A stretch of 64,000 nucleotides of DNA, taken from SB25 sp029560875 (GTDB taxonomy: Bacteria > Bacteroidota > Bacteroidia > Bacteroidales > Tenuifilaceae). Where the stretch lies: NCBI GenBank assembly GCA_035388225.1, contig DAOOPM010000017.1, positions 15,211 to 79,210 on the forward strand, in the 5' to 3' direction. Position numbers and translations under genes: made by a program. Shown here piece by piece: positions 24,699-32,043 of this stretch (its first letter is position 1; each line of letters starts with the position of its first letter). Under the pieces are notes generated by a model. The model was not told where the DNA came from. It did no database searches and saw only the letters and a list, made by a program, of their open reading frames with translations.

Positions 24699-24754
24699 GA
24701 ATGTAAAATGATAGAGTATCTCATTCTACATTTCAAGTTTTACATTTTACATTC
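24699..24754. repeat. Solo inverted repeat of reiterated words at the arsR 3' end
   Basis: GAATGTAAAATG (24699-24710) and CATTTTACATTC (24743-24754) are perfect 12-base reverse complements; the spacer repeats related words (CATTCTACATT, GTTTTACATT). The right arm forms the last codons of arsR. Same design as the arms of the two four-helix elements, but without a gene. Confidence 0.55.
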
Positions 24755-25053
24755 TCTTTTTTCTCAAAAAAACCACCAAACAGTAGCTTTGCCTCCTCCC
24801 AATTCTCTCTCCTGATACAATACTTTATTTTAGGTGGATTAAACTCGCCCTGAATCAACCCCGAATCGCGCAACTCGCTTAAATGCTGCGATAGTGTACT
24901 ACGGGCAATGGGCAAATCGTCAACAATATCGCCACTGTAGCAGCAGCTCTGACCCGCAAGGATTTCTAGGATTTGTATTCGAACAGGATGGCTTAACGCC
25001 TTGGCGTATCGGGCAATCTTCTCCTGCTCCTCAGTGTATTTTTTCTTCGACAT
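24733..25053 (-). CDS. arsR: ArsR-family repressor
   Basis: 106 residues. Winged helix: A-K-A-L-S-H-P-V-R-I-Q-I-L-E-I-L near 17-32, recognition helix region A-R-S-T-L-S-Q-H-L-S-E-L, wing G-E-F-N-P-P-K-I-K-Y-C. The Cys37-Cys38 pair in G-Q-S-C-C-Y-S is a plausible As(III) site. The first gene of the ars cluster, it should repress its own operon until arsenic binds. The palindromic operator region is just upstream (25063-25112). The last seven or so residues (E-N-V-K-C-K-T) are encoded by an inverted-repeat arm, so the natural C-terminus may have been replaced. Confidence 0.92.
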   Translation of the reverse strand: MSKKKYTEEQEKIARYAKALSHPVRIQILEILAGQSCCYSGDIVDDLPIARSTLSQHLSELRDSGLIQGEFNPPKIKYCIRRENWEEAKLLFGGFFEKKENVKCKT

Positions 25054-25062
25054 TTTACGATT

Positions 25063-25112
25063 AAATATTTCGCAATATTACGAAATATTTTTATTTCGTC
25101 GAAATACGAAAT
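25063..25112 (-). promoter_or_regulatory. Likely ArsR operator
   Basis: AAATATTTCG (25063-25072) and CGAAATATTT (25081-25090) are perfect inverted arms around TAATATTG-like -7 bases on the minus strand; a second symmetric site ATTTCG-T-CGAAAT follows at 25093-25105. Position 10-60 bases before arsR suits autoregulation. Confidence 0.7.
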
Positions 25113-25154
25113 GATTTATTTCTATACTGATAATTATAAGAAATTTAAATGCCG

Positions 25155-25185
25155 TTGACATTTTGTTTTTTATTTGATATATTTG
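25155..25185 (+). promoter_or_regulatory. Promoter of the 25225 lipoprotein gene
   Basis: TTG (25155-25157) and TATATTTG (25178-25185) with a 20-base spacer match the Bacteroidota consensus. Confidence 0.75.
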
Positions 25186-25224
25186 ATTCTCAAACATCTA
25201 CACAACCCTTAAAGTATCCTCATA

Positions 25225-25974
25225 ATGAAAAAGTTATACTTTCTTTCTGTTGTACTTGGTTTACTTTTGTCATCCTGCTATACCCGCGAGTTGTACTATT
25301 CCTTTGAGCCAGCGCACGGTGGTGTTTTGGTAGGTTCTTCGTACTATTACCTTGCTCAGGTAAGAGAGTACCGTTTACCTAAAGGAATTAGCCGATTTCC
25401 TGATGGTGGTATGTCAAAGGAAACTCGTCAGGTTTTTGGATTGTTCAAAACAGACAGTGTTATGAATCAAACTTTTCTGGTTCATAAAATGGATGATATT
25501 TTTGGCTGGCCATCGAGATATGAAACCAGAATAGACCGGAATGATTCATTCATCATTTACGCAATAACCAATGTTAACTTTCCCGACTCACTTGACGGAA
25601 TTTACTTATTAAACCTTAAAAACAATAATTTTAAAAAATACTCCAACTTAAAAGTTTTAGCTTCAATATCGGATTTTAACCAAATAGCCTATTGTATTGA
25701 TAATAAACTATCTGTTGATGATATAGATGGGACTCAACTGTACTCATACGTTTTAAACTCTAAACCTGTATTTGTTGATTGGAATACCGACGACGAGATT
25801 TACATCTACTTATCAAATCCCTATAGCGTTAAAATGCTTAAGTTATCTACAGGAAAAACCACCAATACTGAATTAGAGTATGCTCCAAATTATGCTCAGG
25901 AGAAAAACAAAACCCAAATCCTGAAAGTTATTAGTAGCTCAACCCCCAATTTAAAAGCACTGCTTAATCAGTAA
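25225..25974 (+). CDS. Lipoprotein of unknown function
   Basis: 249 residues. Signal peptide with lipobox L-S-S-C (Cys18), so membrane-anchored. Downstream parts alternate strands such as S-F-I-I-Y-A-I-T-N-V-N-F-P-D and L-N-L-K-N-N-N-F-K-K-Y, spaced like a short beta-propeller, but no family motif is clear. It has its own promoter and is divergent from arsR; the next gene (lacI) has its own operator. I do not recognise a function. Confidence 0.7.
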   Translation: MKKLYFLSVVLGLLLSSCYTRELYYSFEPAHGGVLVGSSYYYLAQVREYRLPKGISRFPDGGMSKETRQVFGLFKTDSVMNQTFLVHKMDDIFGWPSRYETRIDRNDSFIIYAITNVNFPDSLDGIYLLNLKNNNFKKYSNLKVLASISDFNQIAYCIDNKLSVDDIDGTQLYSYVLNSKPVFVDWNTDDEIYIYLSNPYSVKMLKLSTGKTTNTELEYAPNYAQEKNKTQILKVISSSTPNLKALLNQ

Positions 25975-26016
25975 ATCAATTTTGTATTGTGTAAGAAACT
26001 TTTTTACAAGAATCAC

Positions 26017-26046
26017 CTAAATCGATTTAGATATTTTTTATATTTG
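26017..26046 (+). promoter_or_regulatory. LacI-type operator and -7 box
   Basis: CTAAATCGATTTAG (26017-26030) is a perfect 14-bp palindrome with the central CG typical of LacI-family operators; TATATTTG (26039-26046) fits the -7 box. The operator covers the -33 region, so binding would block transcription of the lacI-type gene and the genes after it. Confidence 0.75.
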
Positions 26047-26066
26047 TTGCAAACAAATGTGGATTG

Positions 26067-27089
26067 ATGAAAAAGCAGAGAGTTTCGTTGGACGATATTG
26101 CCCGTAGCGTGGGGGTTTCGAAGGCGGTGGTTTCGTTGGTGATGAACGGGAAGGCGGAGCAGTATGGAATATCGGAACGGACTCGGATTAGGGTGCTCGA
26201 TAAGGCTAAGGATTTGAACTATAAACCCAACCAGTTAGCCCGTGGGCTTAGGCTTGGCTATACCAATACTATTGGACTAATTGTTTCCGATATTTCCAAT
26301 AGTTTTTACGCAGCAATAGCTCGTAATATTGAAGATTTGGCTGCCAGCGTTGGTTCTAATGTGATTATTTGTAGTACCGACGAGGATATTGAAAAGGAAC
26401 GAAAATTAATTAAGCTATTGCGGAATAGGCAGGTCGATGGAATTATTCTATCATCGTCGCAAGAAAATGCTGAGGAGTTAAAGAATTACCACTCCGATGG
26501 GTTGCCTTTGGTGCTTATTGATAGGTGTTTCGAAAATTCTGGAATTCCATCGGTGGTGGTCGATAACTTTAATGGAGGTAAACAGATTGCCGAACATCTT
26601 TCCAAGTCAGGTTATCAAAACCCAATGGTTTTAACACTTTCAACATCGCATATATCAACAGTAAAGCATAGGGTTGAGGGCTATAAATATGCTTGGCAAC
26701 AAAAAGATGTAAAGGTTGATACCGTTGAGATTCCTTTTGGAGATATCAGCGGAGCAGTGAGCGAATTGCTAATGACCCGATTTAAGCAAAACTCCATGCC
26801 CGATTGTCTTTTTGCGGTAAACAATAACCTAGCAACAGCTGTATTGCAGTCGTGTAGCAACTTGGGGATTAGAATTCCTGAAGATATGGCCTTAACCTGT
26901 TTTGACGATTTACCTTACTTCAGTTTTATTAAACCTTCGGTAACTGCTGTTTCGCAGCCAATCTCCGACATCTGCACTCAAGCATTTGAACTATTGATGC
27001 ATCAAATTAAACAAGAGGAAACCGATGGAGGTAAAGAGTTGTCAATTTTACCAATTAAATTGAATATTCGAGAATCATCACACAAATAA
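26067..27089 (+). CDS. LacI-family transcriptional regulator of the glycan locus
   Basis: 340 residues from ATG 26067. N-terminal HTH V-S-L-D-D-I-A-R-S-V-G-V-S-K-A-V-V-S-L-V-M-N-G with hinge helix Y-K-P-N-Q-L-A-R-G-L, then the periplasmic-binding-like sensor domain (T-I-G-L-I-V-S-D-I-S-N-S-F near 68; L-T-C-F-D-D near 278). It probably represses or activates the following sugar genes in response to a mannose-derived or related sugar. A palindromic operator lies directly upstream. The MFS gene starts 20 bases downstream. Confidence 0.93.
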   Translation: MKKQRVSLDDIARSVGVSKAVVSLVMNGKAEQYGISERTRIRVLDKAKDLNYKPNQLARGLRLGYTNTIGLIVSDISNSFYAAIARNIEDLAASVGSNVIICSTDEDIEKERKLIKLLRNRQVDGIILSSSQENAEELKNYHSDGLPLVLIDRCFENSGIPSVVVDNFNGGKQIAEHLSKSGYQNPMVLTLSTSHISTVKHRVEGYKYAWQQKDVKVDTVEIPFGDISGAVSELLMTRFKQNSMPDCLFAVNNNLATAVLQSCSNLGIRIPEDMALTCFDDLPYFSFIKPSVTAVSQPISDICTQAFELLMHQIKQEETDGGKELSILPIKLNIRESSHK

Positions 27090-27109
27090 AAACCTAAACC
27101 AAACCTAAT

Positions 27110-28261
27110 ATGAACAAAAAAACTATTCCAATCTTTTTAGCATTCCTTACAATGGGTATTGCCGATGCAATGGGCCCAATGTCCGATGCTGTGAAAAATC
27201 AATATCAATTAAACAATGTAATGGCAACTCTATTACCATTCTTTGTTTTTATTGCATTTGCTGTGTTTAGTGTTCCTGGAGGACTTTTGGCATCGCGAAT
27301 TGGCAAGAAAAACCTGTTGCTTTTGGGGTTGGGTTTGAATGCATTGGCTTTACTTGTGCCAACCGTTATTGCTCCTAGCTATATGTTGCTTTTGGCTTGT
27401 ATTCTTATATTGGGAATTGGTACTTCGTTCTTACAAGTTGCGGGAAACCCAATTATGCGCGATGTTAGTACCAGTGGAGCATATAGCCGCAATTTGGCTT
27501 TTGCCCAGGGAATAAAAGGAATTGGTAGTACTGCATCGGCATACCTAGTAACTGCTGTTGCTACTTTAGTTCTTTTCAAAGATTTGGGATGGAGAGCCGC
27601 ATTTCCTGTTTTCTTCATACTGATGGCGTTAACATTTGTATCGGTTCTTTTCATTAAGGTTGAGGAAACAAAGGCCGATGTTCCACCAAGTTTTAAGTCA
27701 AGTCTTGGTTTGTTAAAAAATCCAGTGTTTTTGATGGCGGTTATAGGAATATTCCTCTATGTTGGGGCGGAGGTTTGTATGGCAAGATTTCTTTTGCCCT
27801 TGAATAAGGCAATTGGCATGTCGCCCGAAAATGCTAGTAAATATGGTGCCCCGTTGTTTTTCCTTCTGCTAACAATTGGTCGTTTGGTTGGAGGCGTTAC
27901 ACTAACTGTACTTAATCCGCGTAATTTCTTCCGAATATCCGCTCTAATGGGATTGGTTGGAATAATTCTGCTTATGGTTGGTAATCCAATGTTGGCCATT
28001 GTGGGTGTTATTATTGGCGGATTGGGTTTTGCCAATATTTGGCCATTGTTATTCTCAATTACAGTTGAGGAGAAACCAGAGGCGGCCAATGAGTTAAGCG
28101 GTTTGATGTGTATGGCAATATCGGGTGGTGCAATTATTCCTTTGTTTATGGGTAAAATGGTTGATATGGAGATGAATGCCTTTGCGTTTATAGTTCCGGC
28201 AATCTGTTTTGGATATTTGCTGATAATATCGCTTAAAGGCACAAAAAAAGTGGCAGCATAA
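27110..28261 (+). CDS. Sugar MFS transporter (FucP-like)
   Basis: 383 residues, about 12 helices. The fold and length match the FucP-type proton/sugar symporters of the Bacteroidota (P-M-S-D-A-V-K-N-Q-Y, V-P-G-G-L-L-A-S-R-I-G-K-K loop, L-G-I-G-T-S-F-L-Q-V-A-G-N-P, second half I-G-G-L-G-F-A-N-I-W-P). It should import a monosaccharide released from glycans across the inner membrane; mannose or GlcNAc are candidates because beta-mannosidase and alpha-mannosidase genes follow. It is second in a plus-strand unit that starts with the LacI regulator; ROK gene starts 29 bases later. Confidence 0.88.
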   Translation: MNKKTIPIFLAFLTMGIADAMGPMSDAVKNQYQLNNVMATLLPFFVFIAFAVFSVPGGLLASRIGKKNLLLLGLGLNALALLVPTVIAPSYMLLLACILILGIGTSFLQVAGNPIMRDVSTSGAYSRNLAFAQGIKGIGSTASAYLVTAVATLVLFKDLGWRAAFPVFFILMALTFVSVLFIKVEETKADVPPSFKSSLGLLKNPVFLMAVIGIFLYVGAEVCMARFLLPLNKAIGMSPENASKYGAPLFFLLLTIGRLVGGVTLTVLNPRNFFRISALMGLVGIILLMVGNPMLAIVGVIIGGLGFANIWPLLFSITVEEKPEAANELSGLMCMAISGGAIIPLFMGKMVDMEMNAFAFIVPAICFGYLLIISLKGTKKVAA

Positions 28262-28290
28262 TTAACAACACATAATATACAACTCTTCAT

Positions 28291-29397
28291 ATGTCATATC
28301 GAAACGATAGTAGAATAGTACTTTCCCTTGATGCTGGTGGAACCAACTTTGTTTTTTCGGCAATTAAGGGGATGCAGAGTATTGTTGAGCCTGTTACATT
28401 GCCAAGCAATGGCAATAACTTGGATAAATGCCTGCATACAATCCTCTATGGGTTTAAAACCGTAATATCTAAACTAAACGATAAGCCTGTTGCAATCAGT
28501 TTTGCATTTCCTGGCCCAGCCGATTATCCCAATGGTATAATTGGTGACTTGGGCAATTTGCCCAGTTTTAGGGGCGGGGTTGCTTTAGGGCCAATGCTTC
28601 AGGAGCAGTTTAATCTTCCTGTATTTATCAATAACGATGGCGATTTATTCGCCTACGGCGAGGCCATTGCAGGTCTTTTACCCGAGATAAACGAAATGCT
28701 CAAAAAGGCGGGGAATCCAAAACGCTATAGGAATATTTTTGGTGTCACGCTAGGGACAGGCTTTGGGGGTGGTTTGGTGGTGAATAATCAGCTTTATATT
28801 GGCGATAATTCAGCAGGAGCCGAAATTTGGTTGATGCGCAATGGTATCGATGTTTACTGTTTTGCGGAGGAGGGTGCCAGTATTCGTGCTGTGCAGGGCG
28901 TTTACCATAGCAATTCAAGAAATAAGGAGACCGAAACCCTTTCTCCGAAGGAGATATTCGATATACTCGAAGGGAAAAAAGAGGGCGATATGGTTGCTGC
29001 CCGACTTGCATTCCAAACACTTGGCGTTGTAGTTGGCGATGCGCTGGCCAATGCCGTTACTTTAACCGACTCGCTTGTGGTAATTGGCGGTGGTTTGGCT
29101 AATTCCTACAAGTATTTTGCGCCTTCAATGTTCTACCAGTTGAACGGTAAAATTCAGAATTTGAATGGTGGCGAGGTTGATAGGCTAGAACTTAAAGCAT
29201 TTAATCTTGAAGATGTTCAGCAACGTGAACTTTTCACAAAGGGCGAATTACGTAAAATTAAAGTTCCATTCAGCTCTCGTGAGGTTGATTACGACCCACT
29301 GAAACGATTTGGGGTAGGTTTATCGCGCCTTGGAACTAGCCACGCGGTGGCTGTAGGAGCGTATGCGTTTGCTTTGAAAAAGTTGGATGAGAATTAA
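28291..29397 (+). CDS. ROK-family sugar kinase
   Basis: 368 residues, longer than most bacterial ROK kinases (about 300). The ATP-binding start S-L-D-A-G-G-T-N-F and the second loop G-V-T-L-G-T-G-F-G-G-G-L-V are clear, and N-N-D-G-D-L-F-A-Y-G-E-A holds the catalytic Asp. The usual ROK zinc motif C-x-C-G-x-x-G-C-x-E is not seen after the E-I-W of the substrate helix, so it is a metal-free subclass. It would phosphorylate the hexose imported by the upstream MFS protein, for instance mannose. A long C-terminal segment near 300-340 is unassigned. The stop codon overlaps an inverted repeat. Confidence 0.85.
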   Translation: MSYRNDSRIVLSLDAGGTNFVFSAIKGMQSIVEPVTLPSNGNNLDKCLHTILYGFKTVISKLNDKPVAISFAFPGPADYPNGIIGDLGNLPSFRGGVALGPMLQEQFNLPVFINNDGDLFAYGEAIAGLLPEINEMLKKAGNPKRYRNIFGVTLGTGFGGGLVVNNQLYIGDNSAGAEIWLMRNGIDVYCFAEEGASIRAVQGVYHSNSRNKETETLSPKEIFDILEGKKEGDMVAARLAFQTLGVVVGDALANAVTLTDSLVVIGGGLANSYKYFAPSMFYQLNGKIQNLNGGEVDRLELKAFNLEDVQQRELFTKGELRKIKVPFSSREVDYDPLKRFGVGLSRLGTSHAVAVGAYAFALKKLDEN

Positions 29398-29456
29398 ACG
29401 CAAAGACGCTAAGTCGCAAAGTTTTTTATTCTTCGCGTCATTGCGCCTTAGCGTTC
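29397..29456. repeat. Solo inverted repeat (AACGCAAAGACGC type)
   Basis: AACGCAAAGACGCTAAGTCGCAAAG-like left arm (29397-29421) and right arm 29431-29456 are imperfect inverted repeats, about 19 of 25 positions complementary, built from the word CGCAAAG/CGCTAAG. They lie directly after the ROK stop codon with a T-rich 9-base loop. Either a terminator or a solo repeat of the four-helix element type. Confidence 0.55.
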
Positions 29457-29469
29457 ATAAGCAAAGTCA

Positions 29470-31977
29470 ATGAATATAAAAAAGATACACCGAGGAATAT
29501 TTGTAGCAATTATGTTGATTTTCTGTATCAACATAACCGCTGTTTATTCCCAACATACAATAACCCTCGATGGTGCTTGGCAGTTCCGTAAAGCCAATTC
29601 TCAGGACGTTTGGATGCCTGCTGTTGTTCCAGGAACAGTTCATACCGACCTTATGACCAATGGAAAAATTCCTGATGTTTACATTGGTTGCAACAACTTG
29701 CAATTGGGATGGATTGATACGCTGGATTGGGAATATTACCGCGAATTCGATTTGCCCAAATCGTATAAACCCAACAAGATAAACGAGTTAGTTTTTGAGG
29801 GTCTTGACACCTATGCTCAGGTCTACCTGAACGACTCCTTAATTCTTGTTACCGATAATATGTTCCGTCAGTGGCGTAAAGATTGTGCAACGATTTTAAA
29901 ACCTCAGAAAAACAGCATTAGGGTGATTTTTAGTTCTGCAGTAAAAACTGCGAAACAAAAGTCCTCAGAGGCAAAAATAAAAATACCAGGAGGAGAATGG
30001 GCCTACAGCCGTAAGGCTGCTTACCATTATGGTTGGGATTGGGGCCCAAGGTTTGTAACCTGTGGAATTTGGAAATCGGTTTACATATATCAACAAAACG
30101 ATATCGAGATTAATAATCCTTCAATAAATACTATCAACTTAAGCGATAAAAATGCTCTGATGAGTATTTGTTTTGAATATTCTGTGTTAAAGGATGGACG
30201 TTATAGTGTTCAACTTGTTGATACTGTTGCAAAAACTAAACTATTCGACAAAAAAATCAATGTTAAAAAAGGAATAGGTGAACTTAGGGATAGTTTTTAT
30301 GTTCAGAATCCGCAACTCTGGTGGCCTAATGGAATGGGCAAGCAAAATATCAAAAATTATAAATTGATAGTAAAAAAGGGGACGAAATCTATCTATAACA
30401 AAACTTTTAGGGTTGGAATTAGAGTTGTAGAGTTAGTGAATGAACCCGATAGTATTGGAGAATCGTTCTACTTCAAAGTAAATGGAAAGCCAATGTTTGC
30501 AAAGGGTGCAAATGTTATACCTCCGCATAGTTTTATTTCCACAGTTACCGATTCTGTATGGATTTCAATTGCCAACAATGCACGCCAAAGTAACTTCAAT
30601 ATGGTGCGCATATGGGGTGGTGGCGTTTATCCTCCCAATGTCTTCTTTGAGGCTTGTACTGAACACGGTATTTTGGTATGGCAGGATTTTATGTTTGCCT
30701 GTTCAATGTACCCTTGGAATAGGAACTACTTAAAGAATGTACAGGTTGAGGCAGAGCAACAGGTAAAGCGTCTTAGGGCACATACTAGCCTGGCCCTTTG
30801 GTGTGGGAATAACGAGGTTGATGAGGGTTGGCACAACTGGGGTTGGAAAACCCAGTTCGATTCCATTCCTGCTTTAGCGGATTCAATTTGGAGTGGATAC
30901 GAGAGTCTATTTCACAATCTACTACCTACGGTTGTAAAGAAATACGATTCCACAAGGCCATATTGGCCTTCGTCGCCAAAGTTTGGGTGGGGCCGAATGC
31001 AGAGTATGACTCATGGCGATTCTCATTACTGGGGCGTTTGGTGGGGCTCTGAACCTTTCGAGAAGTATCGGGAAAAAGTTCCGCGTTTTATGAGCGAGTA
31101 TGGTTATCAGGGAGCACCTTCGAATCACACCATAAAGTTATTCAGCAATGGAGGCGTAAATCCCGATTCTGTGGAGATGCGCTGCCACCAGAAACACCCT
31201 GTGGGGTACGAAACTATACGAACCTATATGGAGCGCGAGGGTTTTTATCCTGAAACTTTCGACGATTGGGCTTACCAGAGCCAAATAACACAGGCAATTG
31301 GCTATAGGGTTGCCATTGAATCGCACCGGTTGGCTTCGCCACGCTGTATGGGAACACTTTACTGGCAGATGAACGATTGTTGGCCTGTAGTTTCGTGGTC
31401 GAGTATCGATTATTTGGGACATTGGAAGGCGGTTCATTACACCGTTCGCGATTCCTATAAATCGGTTTTGGTTTCGGCGCAGGTAACCGATAGCGTGATT
31501 GTGGTTAATGCTGTTTCGGATAGTTTACAGCCCATCAACGGAAAAATAACATTAACCATACTAAGCACGCTGGGCGATACGTTGAAGCAATGGACTAAGG
31601 ACGTTTCATTACATCCCAATATTGCATTAGTTGTGGATAAAATTGAAAATCCCGTAGAAAAAATTGATTTCGATAAATACTTTATTCATACCCGATTGAG
31701 TTTAATGGATGGAACTGAGTTTGAATCCTTATCGTTTATGGGTAAAGTAGGCAAGTTGCAGTTGGAGAATCCCCAAATAGTTAAGGAGATTACCAAGAGC
31801 AACAATGGAGGAACAATAACTTTGTCATCAAAATACCCTGCATTCTTCGTGGAGTTAAGCAGCAATAATTCCGATTGCAGGTTTGAAAATAACTATTTGC
31901 ATATTCTGCCCGGACGGAAATATGTAATTAAGTATAGTGGTAATTTGGGTGATAACCTGAAATTAAAATTCCTTTAA
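29470..31977 (+). CDS. Beta-mannosidase (GH2), exported
   Basis: 835 residues with a signal peptide (V-Y-S-Q near residue 27). GH2 layout: sugar-binding jelly roll (30-200, Y-R-E-F-D-L, W-A-Y-S-R-K-A-A-Y-H-Y-G-W-D-W-G-P), Ig-like domain, barrel from about 340. The acid/base Glu449 is in W-C-G-N-N-E-V-D-E-G-W and the nucleophile Glu543 in F-M-S-E-Y-G-Y-Q-G. The W-D-W-G-P and N-N-E-V-D-E motifs point to beta-mannosidase rather than beta-galactosidase. It cleaves the core beta-mannose after alpha-mannose removal. Belongs to the LacI-controlled locus. Confidence 0.92.
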   Translation: MNIKKIHRGIFVAIMLIFCINITAVYSQHTITLDGAWQFRKANSQDVWMPAVVPGTVHTDLMTNGKIPDVYIGCNNLQLGWIDTLDWEYYREFDLPKSYKPNKINELVFEGLDTYAQVYLNDSLILVTDNMFRQWRKDCATILKPQKNSIRVIFSSAVKTAKQKSSEAKIKIPGGEWAYSRKAAYHYGWDWGPRFVTCGIWKSVYIYQQNDIEINNPSINTINLSDKNALMSICFEYSVLKDGRYSVQLVDTVAKTKLFDKKINVKKGIGELRDSFYVQNPQLWWPNGMGKQNIKNYKLIVKKGTKSIYNKTFRVGIRVVELVNEPDSIGESFYFKVNGKPMFAKGANVIPPHSFISTVTDSVWISIANNARQSNFNMVRIWGGGVYPPNVFFEACTEHGILVWQDFMFACSMYPWNRNYLKNVQVEAEQQVKRLRAHTSLALWCGNNEVDEGWHNWGWKTQFDSIPALADSIWSGYESLFHNLLPTVVKKYDSTRPYWPSSPKFGWGRMQSMTHGDSHYWGVWWGSEPFEKYREKVPRFMSEYGYQGAPSNHTIKLFSNGGVNPDSVEMRCHQKHPVGYETIRTYMEREGFYPETFDDWAYQSQITQAIGYRVAIESHRLASPRCMGTLYWQMNDCWPVVSWSSIDYLGHWKAVHYTVRDSYKSVLVSAQVTDSVIVVNAVSDSLQPINGKITLTILSTLGDTLKQWTKDVSLHPNIALVVDKIENPVEKIDFDKYFIHTRLSLMDGTEFESLSFMGKVGKLQLENPQIVKEITKSNNGGTITLSSKYPAFFVELSSNNSDCRFENNYLHILPGRKYVIKYSGNLGDNLKLKFL

Positions 31978-32043
31978 CTTCTTCTAACTTCCTTTAATTC
32001 CTATAAATTAAACAATGAAACGATTAATAAACACCTACATACA

